Below are positions 1-6,681 of a stretch of DNA of 7,548 nucleotides, in pieces. The stretch is from Solirubrobacterales bacterium. GTDB lineage: Bacteria > Actinomycetota > Thermoleophilia > Solirubrobacterales > Solirubrobacteraceae. The notes under the pieces were generated by a model, which made no database searches, was not told the DNA's origin, and saw only the letters and a program-made list of their open reading frames with translations. The stretch lies in the NCBI GenBank assembly GCA_009781575.1, contig WQXW01000080.1:1-7548 (forward strand). The letters are read 5' to 3'. A program made the translations under genes and the position numbers. The first letter of the stretch is position 1; the number at the start of each line of letters is the position of its first letter.

Positions 1-757
1 CCACCAGCCCCGCCATCCCCCAGCGGCCCTCGCGCGCGCACCAGAAGAGGCCCACCGAGAGCGCCAGGTACAGCGACTCCGAGTACACCGCCGACAGGAA
101 CAGCGCCATCGGCGCAAACGCACACAACAGCACCGCCAGCCGCGCCACCTCGCGGCGCTCGCCGCCCTCCCGGGACGCGCTGCGCAGCTCGAGCGTCACG
201 AGGCGGTGGATCCCGTACAGCGCCGCCCACAGCGCCGCCAGCGAGATCAGCACGCCGCCCAGCGGCGCCGGCACGCCCACGCGCGCCAGCGCGCCGATCG
301 CCATCGGGTAGAGGGGGAAGAACGCCGCGCGCCCCGCGCTGAAGGAGCCCAGCTCGGGGTGGTAGCCGTAGTGCGCGATCACCAGGTACCACGCCGAGTC
401 CCAGCGCACCGCCGGCGCCGCCAGCACGTCGCCCAGCGAGCCGAAGCCCCGCGTGATGCCGGCCGCGTCGAACGCGCCCCGCGTGGGGCCGAAGCCGGCC
501 AGCAGCACCGTGGCCACCCCCGCGCCGAACACCCACGCCCGCGAGCTCCACAGCGCCCGCCAGCTGTCCGCCAGCGCCGCGCCCCGCTCCGCTGCGATCC
601 CCGTCGCCCGGCCCCGCGCGCGCGCCGCGCCCAGCCACGCGCGCCCCGCGCGCGCGCCCGCCGGGAGCTCCGCGCCCGCCCCGCCCGCCCCGCTCGCCCC
701 GGAGAGCTCCGCGCGCGCGCCCGAGAGCTCGAGGCTCTCCACGCGATCGCCGCTCAT
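1..757 (-). CDS. PIG-V-like polytopic mannosyltransferase (5' part, cut by left edge)
   Basis: The first 252 codons are present; the 3' end lies outside the window. After an Ala/Gly/Arg-rich cytoplasmic N-terminus (about residues 1-70) comes a membrane segment (about 75-90), then the loop motif RWDSAWYLVIAHYGY at 118-132, FFPLYP at 146-151, a second membrane helix (about 165-182), and APMALFLSAVYSESLYLALS at 215-234. The WD-x-x-WY motif in the first external loop, FFPLYP and SES(L/F)YL are hallmarks of the PIG-V/GPI-mannosyltransferase-2-like family (GT-C fold), where the loop Asp (here D120) is thought to be catalytic. Actinobacterial members presumably use a polyprenyl-phosphate sugar to glycosylate envelope material; the actual substrate cannot be told from sequence. 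ATG at 757 was chosen because it is the first ATG before the conserved region; no good Shine-Dalgarno is visible. It diverges from the PBP gene, consistent with an envelope neighbourhood. Family confidence is good, substrate unknown. Confidence 0.8.
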   Translation of the reverse strand, partial: MSGDRVESLELSGARAELSGASGAGGAGAELPAGARAGRAWLGAARARGRATGIAAERGAALADSWRALWSSRAWVFGAGVATVLLAGFGPTRGAFDAAGITRGFGSLGDVLAAPAVRWDSAWYLVIAHYGYHPELGSFSAGRAAFFPLYPMAIGALARVGVPAPLGGVLISLAALWAALYGIHRLVTLELRSASREGGERREVARLAVLLCAFAPMALFLSAVYSESLYLALSVGLFWCAREGRWGMAGLV

Positions 758-784
758 CGCTCGAATCCGGGTAGAAGGGCTGCG

Positions 785-794
785 GGATGCATCC
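785..794. promoter_or_regulatory. 10-bp perfect palindrome in divergent spacer (possible operator)
   Basis: GGATGCATCC is a perfect dyad lying between the two divergent starts (757 on minus, 859 on plus). Its placement suits a regulator site acting on either gene, but a palindrome of this length can arise by chance and no known operator is recognised. Confidence 0.2.
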
Positions 795-822
795 AGAGGC
801 AGGAAATCACACTCGCGCACGG

Positions 823-828
823 TAATCT
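823..828 (+). promoter_or_regulatory. Candidate -10 element for the PBP gene
   Basis: TAATCT fits the TAnnnT -10 consensus and sits 30 bp before the PBP start codon, in one of the few AT-containing patches of the spacer. No recognisable -35 element lies 16-18 bp upstream, so this is a weak call. Confidence 0.25.
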
Positions 829-849
829 CGTCCGTCCGGCCCGTGCGCC

Positions 850-854
850 GAGGA
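850..854 (+). promoter_or_regulatory. Ribosome binding site of the PBP gene
   Basis: GAGGA ends 4 nt before the ATG at 859. It is the clearest Shine-Dalgarno in the window and supports that ATG over any other start. Confidence 0.6.
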
Positions 855-858
855 ACAC

Positions 859-3177
859 ATGTCCCACCAAGCGAGACGACGCCGCCTCAGGCACAACCGC
901 TCCGGCGTGAGCCGCATGCTCTTCGTCGGCTTCGGCGCGCTCGCCGCCACGTTCGTGGTCGGCACCGCCGGGGTGGTGATCTACGTGTTCGCCGTGGCCG
1001 CGTCGGCGCCCAAGCTCTCCTCGCTGCGGCCCGTCGTGGGGGGCTCGCCCTCGGTGGTGCTCGCCGCCGACGGCACCCGCCTGGGCTTCATCCAGTCCGA
1101 CGCGCTGCGCAGCCCGGTGTCGTGGAGCGAAATCCCCAGAACCCTCGCCAACGCGACCGTGGCGATCGAGGACCAGCGCTTCTACCACAACGACGGCATC
1201 GACCTGACCGGGATCCTGCGCTCGGCGATCAACGACGTGGTGCACGGCCAGACGCTGCAGGGCGCGTCCACGATCACGATGCAACTCGTGCGCAACCTCT
1301 ACCTCGGCAACGACCTGCGCACGCTCAAGCAGAAGATCACAGAGGCCAAGCTGGCGCTGGAATACAACAAAGCACACACCAAGCGCTCGATCCTCACCAG
1401 CTACCTCAACACGATCCCCTACGGCACGCTCGGCGGCCAGACCGCGCTCGGAGTGCAGGCCGCGTCGCGCATGTTCTTCGACGAGCCGGTCTCCCACATC
1501 GACCTCCCCCAGGCCGCGCTGCTCGCCGGCCTGCCCCAGGCGCCCTCCGAATACAACCCCTTCCTCGACCCCGCCGCCGCGAGACAGCGGCGCAACGAGG
1601 TGCTGGAAAAGATGGCGCAACTGCACTACATCGGCGCCGCCGAAGCCGCCCAGGCCAAGGCGGCGCCGCTGGAGATCCGGCGCGGCTACTACTACTCACA
1701 GCGGCGCGAAAGCTTCTTCTTCGAATACGTGCGCCAGCAGCTCACGCGCCGCTACGGCGCCCGCACCGTCGAGCAGGGCGGGCTCACCGTGTACACCACG
1801 ATCAACCTCCACATGCAGGCGCTGGCGCGCAAAGCGATCGCCAACGTGCTCAACGAGCCCGGCGATCCCGCGTCGGCGGTGGTCACACTCGATCCCCACA
1901 GTGGCGACATCGAGGCGATGGCCGAGTCGCAACGGTACGGCGAATCGCAGTACAACCTCGCCGCGCAGGGACATCGCCAGGCCGGCTCCACCTTCAAGGC
2001 GATCGACCTCGCCGAGGCGCTCTCGCGCGGTGTCGATCCCAACAGCACCTACTACGTCTCGCACACCCTCTCTCCCGGGTGGCTCCCCGCGTACCCCGAA
2101 TACGAAGTCAAAACCTTCGAGAACACCTCTCTGAACCGCTCGATGAACCTCGTCGACGCCACGTTGCAGTCCGACAACACCGTCTACGCGCAGCTCGCCG
2201 CCGATCTCGGTGAGCCCACCATCACCCAGATGGCCCACGCGATGGGCGTGGAAGCCGAACTGCACAGTTACCCCTCCGAGGCGCTGGGCGGCCTCACCGT
2301 GGGGGTGAGCCCCCTGGAAATGGCGGTGGTCTACTCCACACTGGCCAACGGCGGCTTCCGCGACAAGCCGATCGCGATCACCAAGGTGGTGTTCCCCGAC
2401 GGCCACACCGACACCAGCTGGAGCCGGCCTCACCGCGTGCGGGTGCTGAGCGAAGCGGTCACCGCCGAGGAGACCAAAATCCTCGAAGACAACGTGCACA
2501 GTGGCACTGCGGTGCGCTCCGCGATCAGCTGCCCCACCGCCGCCAAGACCGGCACCACCAGCAACCTGGTCGACGCGTGGCTCGACGGCTACACGCCCAA
2601 CTTCTCCACCGTGGTGTGGATGGGCTACCCCAACAAGAACGTGCCGATGACCGACGTGCACGGCGAGCCCCAGCAGGGCGGCTACCTCCCCGCCGAAATC
2701 TGGCACGCCTATATGGAACCGGTTCTCGCCGGCAACTGCGTGCCCTTCGCCCCATCCAAGGAAGCGATCAAATACAGGCCGTTCAACGGCAAGTACAGCT
2801 CGACCGGCAGCGCCACCGCCAACTCCACCGCGCCGGCCGTCACGGGCACCGCCCCCGGATTCGCCACCGGCGCGCCGGTGGCGCCGCCGGAAGAAGCGCC
2901 GCCCCCCGCGCACCATCACGGCGGCGGGGCCTCACCCACGCCGGGCGCCGGCCCGCCCACCGGTGGGGGCTCCACGCCGCCGAGCACCCCCGGCGCCGCA
3001 CCTCCGGGCTCCACCCCGCAGAGCTCGCCCGGCGCCACCCCGCCGAGCACCCCCGGCTCGCCCCCGCCCCAGCAACCGTCCACCACGCCGCCCGCGGCCT
3101 CGCCCCCGCCGGCGTCGCCCCCACCCACCCCGGGCGGCAACCCGGCGCCCGGAGCGGGCGGGGCGCCGCCCCACTGA
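859..3177 (+). CDS. Class A penicillin-binding protein (bifunctional transglycosylase/transpeptidase, PBP1A-like)
   Basis: A 772-residue bifunctional enzyme that polymerises lipid II into glycan strands and cross-links stem peptides at the outer face of the membrane. Order: basic cytoplasmic tail (1-19), one membrane anchor (about 20-45), GT51 transglycosylase (about 65-250) with catalytic Glu104 in [21 protein letters not shown] at 135-143, the KQKITEA motif at 157-163 and SYLNTIPYG at 181-189; then the transpeptidase (about 310-625) with STFK at 377-380 (Ser377 nucleophile), SDN at 438-440 and KTGTT at 563-567. All three penicillin-binding motifs are intact. The last ~115 residues (656-772) are a Pro/Gly/Ser/Thr-rich, low-complexity tail, common in actinobacterial PBP1 proteins and probably disordered in the wall. 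The GT51 motif carries Asn111 where His is usual. The start is set by GAGGA 4 nt upstream. infA follows 95 nt downstream. Confidence 0.95.
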   Translation: MSHQARRRRLRHNRSGVSRMLFVGFGALAATFVVGTAGVVIYVFAVAASAPKLSSLRPVVGGSPSVVLAADGTRLGFIQSDALRSPVSWSEIPRTLANATVAIEDQRFYHNDGIDLTGILRSAINDVVHGQTLQGASTITMQLVRNLYLGNDLRTLKQKITEAKLALEYNKAHTKRSILTSYLNTIPYGTLGGQTALGVQAASRMFFDEPVSHIDLPQAALLAGLPQAPSEYNPFLDPAAARQRRNEVLEKMAQLHYIGAAEAAQAKAAPLEIRRGYYYSQRRESFFFEYVRQQLTRRYGARTVEQGGLTVYTTINLHMQALARKAIANVLNEPGDPASAVVTLDPHSGDIEAMAESQRYGESQYNLAAQGHRQAGSTFKAIDLAEALSRGVDPNSTYYVSHTLSPGWLPAYPEYEVKTFENTSLNRSMNLVDATLQSDNTVYAQLAADLGEPTITQMAHAMGVEAELHSYPSEALGGLTVGVSPLEMAVVYSTLANGGFRDKPIAITKVVFPDGHTDTSWSRPHRVRVLSEAVTAEETKILEDNVHSGTAVRSAISCPTAAKTGTTSNLVDAWLDGYTPNFSTVVWMGYPNKNVPMTDVHGEPQQGGYLPAEIWHAYMEPVLAGNCVPFAPSKEAIKYRPFNGKYSSTGSATANSTAPAVTGTAPGFATGAPVAPPEEAPPPAHHHGGGASPTPGAGPPTGGGSTPPSTPGAAPPGSTPQSSPGATPPSTPGSPPPQQPSTTPPAASPPPASPPPTPGGNPAPGAGGAPPH
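2977..3057 (+). repeat. Imperfect 63-bp-period repeat in the PBP Pro-rich tail
   Basis: The 18-mer CCGCCGAGCACCCCCGGC occurs at 2977-2994 and again at 3040-3057, exactly 63 bp (21 codons) apart. At protein level this gives TPPSTPG at 706-712 and 727-733. It looks like an in-frame duplication that lengthened the tail. Confidence 0.6.
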
Positions 3178-3205
3178 GTCCCGCTGCCGCCTCCCGCGCG
3201 CCTGA

Positions 3206-3211
3206 TAGTTT
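3206..3211 (+). promoter_or_regulatory. Candidate -10 element for infA-thiL
   Basis: TAGTTT (within GATAGTTT) fits TAnnnT and is the only AT-rich patch in the 95-bp PBP-infA spacer, 61 bp before the infA start. No clear -35 is visible. If real, infA-thiL would not depend solely on read-through from the PBP gene. Confidence 0.25.
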
Positions 3212-3272
3212 GGGCGCAGGATCGAACGGAGGGCCCGCCCCACGGCGCGGCCCGGGATCGGGGACACACCAC

Positions 3273-3491
3273 GTGGCAAAGGAAGACAAGGTCGAACTCG
3301 AGGGCGAGGTGATCGAGGCGCTGCCCAACGCGATGTTCCGCGTGAAGCTCGACAACGATCACGTGGTGCTCGGGCACGTCGCCGGCAAGATGCGGCGCTT
3401 CCGCATCAGGATCCTGCCCGGCGATCGCGTGCGCTGCGAGCTCTCCCCCTACGACCTGGACCGCGCGCGCATCGTCTACAGGCATCGCTGA
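3273..3491 (+). CDS. infA: Translation initiation factor IF-1
   Basis: A 72-residue, single OB-fold protein that binds the ribosomal A site of the 30S subunit with IF-2 and IF-3 during initiation. The length is exactly that of typical IF-1. The family pattern is clear end to end: [20 protein letters not shown] (2-21), [19 protein letters not shown] (22-40), [19 protein letters not shown] (43-61) and RARIVYRHR (64-72). GTG at 3273 is the start; it restores the canonical (M)AKED N-terminus, and GGGGA at 3260-3264 lies 8 nt upstream. The reading frame is open well upstream, but that upstream part is only a shadow of the PBP gene. Its setting is unusual: it lies between a PBP gene and thiL rather than with rpmJ/rpsM/rpsK near the alpha operon. 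Whether it is the only infA copy cannot be judged from here. Confidence 0.96.
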   Translation: MAKEDKVELEGEVIEALPNAMFRVKLDNDHVVLGHVAGKMRRFRIRILPGDRVRCELSPYDLDRARIVYRHR

Positions 3492-3522
3492 GCACTCCCT
3501 GATCGAGGCCATCTCGGCCGTC

Positions 3523-4584
3523 GTGGGCGCCGGCGGCGCAGCCGGCGCGCCCCGCTCGCCCGGCCCACCGAGCGCGCGCGGCGGACGGGGCGAGGGCGGT
3601 GGGCGCGGCGGGCGCGTGGTGCGCGGCATGGGCGACGACGCCGCGGTGGTGCGCGCGCGTGCGCTGTGCGTCACCTCGGTGGACGCGATCGTGGACGGCG
3701 TGCACTTCCGTCTGCGCGACGGTTGGGTGACCGCGCGCGAGGTCGGCTGGAAGGCGCTCGCCGCGGGCCTCTCCGACATCGCCGCGATGGGCGCCGATCC
3801 CGGCGAGGCCTACCTCGTGCTGGGCGCGCCGCCGGGCCTATCGGAGGAGGCCGCGCTGGAGATCGTGCGCGGCGCCGAGCAGCTCGCCACCCGCGCGGGC
3901 GCCTCGATCCTCGGCGGCGACGTGGTGAGCGCGCCCGCGCTCGCCGTGACCGTCACCGCCATCGGCTGGGCCGACTCGGAGGGCCAGCTGGTGGGGCGCG
4001 ACGGCGCGCGCCCCGGCGACCTGGTCGGGGTCACCGGGCGCCTGGGCGGCGCGCGCGCGGGGATCGAGCTGCTCGACCGGGGGCTCTCGCCGCCGCACGG
4101 CCCCGACGGCGCGCGGCTGCTCGCGCGGGTGCGCCGGCCCCTGCCGCGCCTGGCCGAGGGCCGCGCGCTCGCGCGCGAGGGCGCGCGCGCGATGATCGAC
4201 ATCTCCGACGGCCTGGCCACCGACGCCGGCCACATCGCCCGGGCCAGCGGTGTGCGCCTGGAGATCTCGCTGGCCGCGCTGCCGCTGCAAGATGGCTTGC
4301 ACCAGCTCGCGCGCGCGCTCGGGCTCACGCCCTGGCAGCTCGCCGCGACCTCCGGCGAAGAGTACGAGCTGTGCCTCTGTGCGCCCCCCGCGCGGCGCGC
4401 CGCGCTCGAGCGGGCGCTCGCCGCCGGGGGCGACGCGCCCGCCGGGGGCGAGGACCCCGCCGGCGGCGAGCACCCGGCACAGATCACCTGGATCGGGCGC
4501 GTGCTGGCGGGTCCGCCGACCGCCGCGCTGTTGGACCCCGACGGCCGCGAGGTGGAGCTGCGGGGCTACGAGCACCGCTGGTAG
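3523..4584 (+). CDS. thiL: Thiamine-monophosphate kinase (start probably upstream)
   Basis: Catalyses ATP-dependent phosphorylation of thiamine monophosphate to thiamine diphosphate, the last step of cofactor synthesis, in the cytoplasm. Numbered from GTG 3523 (353 aa), motifs in order are GMGDDAAV (35-42), [11 protein letters not shown] (52-62), [17 protein letters not shown] (77-93), LGGD (130-133), [17 protein letters not shown] (161-177), [15 protein letters not shown] (224-238), SGEEYELC (277-284) and the C-terminal GYEHRW. These are the conserved metal/ATP and substrate elements of the PurM/ThiL fold; the usual GEDYEL reads GEEYEL. In the same frame, codons 3484-3522 read [13 protein letters not shown], matching the family N-terminus (compare GEFSLIARYF in E. 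coli), yet no ATG/GTG/TTG exists in frame from the stop at 3343 to 3523. GTG 3523 is therefore a conventional placeholder. Oddities are a Gly/Pro/Arg-rich insert at 3-30 and an 18-bp triple repeat at 301-318. Confidence 0.93.
   Translation: MGAGGAAGAPRSPGPPSARGGRGEGGGRGGRVVRGMGDDAAVVRARALCVTSVDAIVDGVHFRLRDGWVTAREVGWKALAAGLSDIAAMGADPGEAYLVLGAPPGLSEEAALEIVRGAEQLATRAGASILGGDVVSAPALAVTVTAIGWADSEGQLVGRDGARPGDLVGVTGRLGGARAGIELLDRGLSPPHGPDGARLLARVRRPLPRLAEGRALAREGARAMIDISDGLATDAGHIARASGVRLEISLAALPLQDGLHQLARALGLTPWQLAATSGEEYELCLCAPPARRAALERALAAGGDAPAGGEDPAGGEHPAQITWIGRVLAGPPTAALLDPDGREVELRGYEHRW
4423..4476 (+). repeat. Three tandem 18-bp units inside thiL
   Basis: Codons 301-318 read [18 protein letters not shown]: three in-frame 6-residue units. 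They lie between the helix after GEEYEL and the last beta strands, probably in a surface loop, and look like a recent in-frame expansion. Confidence 0.65.
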
Positions 4585-4587
4585 CGC

Positions 4588-4613
4588 GGGGCGAGGGGCG
4601 GGGGGCGCGGGGG
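4588..4613 (+). other. G-quadruplex motif right after the thiL stop
   Basis: Four G-runs of 4, 4, 6 and 5 bases are separated by loops of 3, 1 and 3 bases, starting 3 bases after the TAG. This meets the usual G4 pattern on the thiL mRNA strand. It could stall polymerase or protect the 3' end, or simply reflect very GC-rich spacer sequence. Confidence 0.5.
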
Positions 4614-4674
4614 CCGCGTGCCCACGGATGTGGCTCTCCCCCAGAATGCGGCGGGCGCCCGCTCCCCCGCCCGT

Positions 4675-4711
4675 GCCGGTCGAGCTCCGGCCGTTGCGTC
4701 TTTTGTTTTTT
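4675..4711 (+). terminator. Possible first terminator hairpin of thiL
   Basis: GCCGG (4675-4679) pairs with CCGGC (4687-4691) around a 7-nt loop, and a T-rich run TCTTTTGTTTTTT follows at 4699-4711. The 7-nt gap between stem and T-run is longer than in a typical intrinsic terminator, so this is a weaker candidate than the next hairpin. Confidence 0.3.
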
Positions 4712-4759
4712 GGATTGGTTCCGCGCGGAATGAATCCTCTTTTCGAATCCCCCAACGGC
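4690..4759. repeat. AT-rich island bounded by a 7-bp inverted repeat
   Basis: GCCGTTG (4690-4696) is the exact reverse complement of CAACGGC (4753-4759). The 56 bp between them hold T-runs, the terminator dyad and TTCGAA (4742-4747), and are far poorer in G+C (about 44% by hand count over 4697-4750) than everything around. GAATCC occurs twice (4732-4737, 4745-4750), so GGATT at 4712 has two alternative partners. It resembles a structured or REP-like element in a convergent spacer. Confidence 0.45.
4712..4743 (+). terminator. Hairpin plus T-tract terminating thiL
   Basis: GGATT (4712-4716) and AATCC (4733-4737) flank a 12-bp perfect palindrome TTCCGCGCGGAA (4719-4730) on the same axis, giving an almost continuous stem with one mismatch and one G-U pair. 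TCTTTT follows directly at 4738-4743. The T-tract follows the hairpin only on the plus strand; read on the minus strand the hairpin is followed by A residues. It therefore suits thiL rather than the convergent membrane-protein gene. Confidence 0.55.
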
Positions 4760-4820
4760 ACCTCCGACAGACGTGTTCGCGCCCCCCCGCCGCCCCGACG
4801 CCGGCCGAGGCAGTTGCTCC

Positions 4821-6629
4821 CTATGCCGACTCGCGCTCGCCCCCCCGGCGGCGCAGCGCCGAGCCGGTGCCGCCCAGCGAGCCGGGGCCGGCGTAGCCGA
4901 GCGGGCCGCGCGTGGTGATCTCCAGGGGGGTGCCCTCGTCGTCGAGGCCCATCTCGCGCGGCCCGGCGAGCGCGAGCAGCGCCGCACCCGCCGTGCACCC
5001 CAGCGCCACGCTCCACGCCAGCGTGCCGCCCACGCCCAGGTGGGCGCCCGCGGCCAGCATGGCCGCGCTCCAGGCGAACGGGGCGGGCCCCAGCCCGAGC
5101 TCGGAGGCGTGCACCGCCAGCACCAGCGCCAGCGGCACCAGCGCCAGCGCCACCAGCCCGAGCCCCCCCGCGCGGCCGGGGCGAACCTCCGGCGCGGCCA
5201 GCAGCAGCCACAGGTGCGTGGCCGGCACGATCAGCAGCGCCGCGAACGGGTTGGCGATCCAGACCAACAGCGCGCAGATGACCAGCACGAGCGGCATCGC
5301 GATCGCGGCCGCCTCCGCGTGGGGAAGCGCGCTCGCGCCGGCGCGCCGCGGCAGCGAGGGCCACGCCGCCCAGCTCCCCACCAGCGCCATCGCCAGCGCC
5401 AGCAGCGCGCCCACCGCCTTGCCGTCGAGCACGATCGCGCTGCCCGGCACCGGCGCCGGCGGCGCCGGGATCACGCCCATCGCGCCCAGCAGCTTGGCGA
5501 AGAGGATGCACACCAGGAAGGGCAGCGCGCACGACAGCGCCCACCACAGCCACGGGAGCATGCGCACGCGCCGGCGGCGCGCGCGCGCCACACCGTCGAT
5601 CGTGGCCACCAGCGGAGCCAGAAGCAGCGCGAGCACCACCAGCGCCACCGCCCAGCGCGGGACCGCCTTGCGCTGCACCAGCAGCTCCGCGCTGGGGCTG
5701 CCCACGTCGGGTGAGGAGTCGAGCGCAAAGACCGATTCCAGCGCCGCCTTGCCAAACGCCTGCAGACGCGCCACGCTCACCGGTTCATCCGGCGCGGGCC
5801 CCCGTTCGCCGCTCACCCCCAGCGCCACCGCGGGTATCCCCGCCGCGTTCAGCACCCCCTGCTCGCCCGCGCTCAGCGGCAGCGCCAGATGCACCAGCTG
5901 CGCCGTGATCGGCAGATCGCCCGGGTTTTCGCCGAGCTCTTGGCCGATCGCGCGCGACACTGTGCTCCACAGCTGATCCGGCGCGCCGCCCAGCCCCTGG
6001 GAGTAGGGGAGCACGAACGGCTTGCGCAACACCGTGCCCGCCACGTTGCCCAGCACCAGCGCCGCGTCGGGTTCGCCCCCCAGCAGCTGCGCCAGATCGG
6101 CCGCGCCCGCCGCGCCCGCGCTGCCGCCGCTGGTGGACACGATCACGATCCCCCGCTGGGGCGCGCTGTCGACCAGCGCGCGCGCCAGCTCCAGCAGCAC
6201 CGCGGTGCCCGACAGCGCCGCTTCCGAGCCCGCGCCGATCGCGTCGCGGTGCGCCAGCAGCACGATCGGCGCGCGTTCGGACGCCCCCGGGCGCCGCGCG
6301 ATCACCGTCAGCAGCGCGCGCCGCCCGTGGACCGTCTGGCTCTCGATGTGGCGCACGCTCACGTGGAAGCCCGCGCCGCCGCTGCCCATTTCTTCGAGCT
6401 CGTGCGCGATGTGGAGCGCCAGCGCGTGGTCGCCTTCGCTCCCCGGCGCGCGGTTGGGGAACTCGCGCGCCAGCGCGTGCAGCTCCGCCGACGCGCGCCC
6501 CCCGTCGAACGCGTCCGGCGCCAGCGAGGAGGTCAGCGGCGCGGGACGGCCGTGCAGCGAGAACGCCGCCAGCGCGAGCGCCAGCAGCACCGGCACCAGA
6601 GCCGCGCGGTACAGGCGGCCGTTGAGCAT
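4821..6629 (-). CDS. Polytopic membrane protein with a degenerate M28 (aminopeptidase-like) domain
   Basis: 602 residues. A membrane anchor (about 8-24) leads into an M28-like domain (about 45-300), followed by a C-terminal block of about eight hydrophobic segments (near 326-345, 359-382, 403-422, 441-458, 460-478, 489-506, 520-535, 537-556). The M28 relationship shows in FPNRAPGSEGDHALALHIA (57-75), IVLLAHRDAIG (122-132), the helix LSGTAVLLELARAL (139-152) and AAGIPAVAL (262-270). His127 and Asp129 match the first H-x-D pair. The later zinc ligands appear lost: the Asp before the helix, the Glu-Glu pair (STSGGSAGA at 165-173) and the last His (SAGEQGVLNAAGIPA). So it is probably a non-catalytic binding or sensor domain facing outside. 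ATG 6629 is preferred over the longer frame starting at 6953, because the extra 108 codons translate repeat DNA and the start of treT in antisense. Function unknown. Confidence 0.85.
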   Translation of the reverse strand: MLNGRLYRAALVPVLLALALAAFSLHGRPAPLTSSLAPDAFDGGRASAELHALAREFPNRAPGSEGDHALALHIAHELEEMGSGGAGFHVSVRHIESQTVHGRRALLTVIARRPGASERAPIVLLAHRDAIGAGSEAALSGTAVLLELARALVDSAPQRGIVIVSTSGGSAGAAGAADLAQLLGGEPDAALVLGNVAGTVLRKPFVLPYSQGLGGAPDQLWSTVSRAIGQELGENPGDLPITAQLVHLALPLSAGEQGVLNAAGIPAVALGVSGERGPAPDEPVSVARLQAFGKAALESVFALDSSPDVGSPSAELLVQRKAVPRWAVALVVLALLLAPLVATIDGVARARRRRVRMLPWLWWALSCALPFLVCILFAKLLGAMGVIPAPPAPVPGSAIVLDGKAVGALLALAMALVGSWAAWPSLPRRAGASALPHAEAAAIAMPLVLVICALLVWIANPFAALLIVPATHLWLLLAAPEVRPGRAGGLGLVALALVPLALVLAVHASELGLGPAPFAWSAAMLAAGAHLGVGGTLAWSVALGCTAGAALLALAGPREMGLDDEGTPLEITTRGPLGYAGPGSLGGTGSALRRRGGERESA

Positions 6630-6635
6630 CACCGA

Positions 6636-6641
6636 ACGATA
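6636..6641 (-). promoter_or_regulatory. Candidate -10 element for the M28-like gene
   Basis: On the minus strand TATCGT (TAnnnT type) ends 6 nt before ATG 6629. No Shine-Dalgarno lies in between. This geometry is what a leaderless transcript would show. Confidence 0.35.
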
Positions 6642-6644
6642 ACC

Positions 6645-6681
6645 CCGCGCCGCCGCGCCGCCGCGCCGCCGCGCCGCCGCG
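6645..6681. repeat. Tandem array of an 8-bp unit
   Basis: CCGCGCCG is repeated four full times and partly a fifth, without change, in the spacer just upstream of the M28-like gene. Simple repeats of this kind change length by slippage. Confidence 0.8.

Noticed and set aside
453..2213. Long open frame on the plus strand overlapping both the mannosyltransferase and PBP genes
   Set aside because: Arg/Pro/Ala-rich nonsense composition typical of shadow frames in GC-rich DNA; the frames with real family motifs occupy the same DNA.
1696..2919. 407-codon open frame antisense to the PBP gene
   Set aside because: Its residues mirror third-position GC bias of the PBP coding strand; no start context or motif supports it.
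4690..4759. tRNA-like gene (7-bp closing stem and TTCGAATCC resembling a T-loop)
   Set aside because: The 5-bp T-stem does not form, no anticodon arm or D-arm can be drawn, and no CCA-like end is present.
4690..4759. Integron attC site
   Set aside because: The closing repeats do not fit the RYYYAAC/GTTRRRY core sites and there is no cassette or integrase context.
3838..5553. 571-codon open frame on the minus strand across thiL, the spacer and the M28-like gene
   Set aside because: It spans two genuine genes in the wrong frame and the terminator island; no domain motif is visible.
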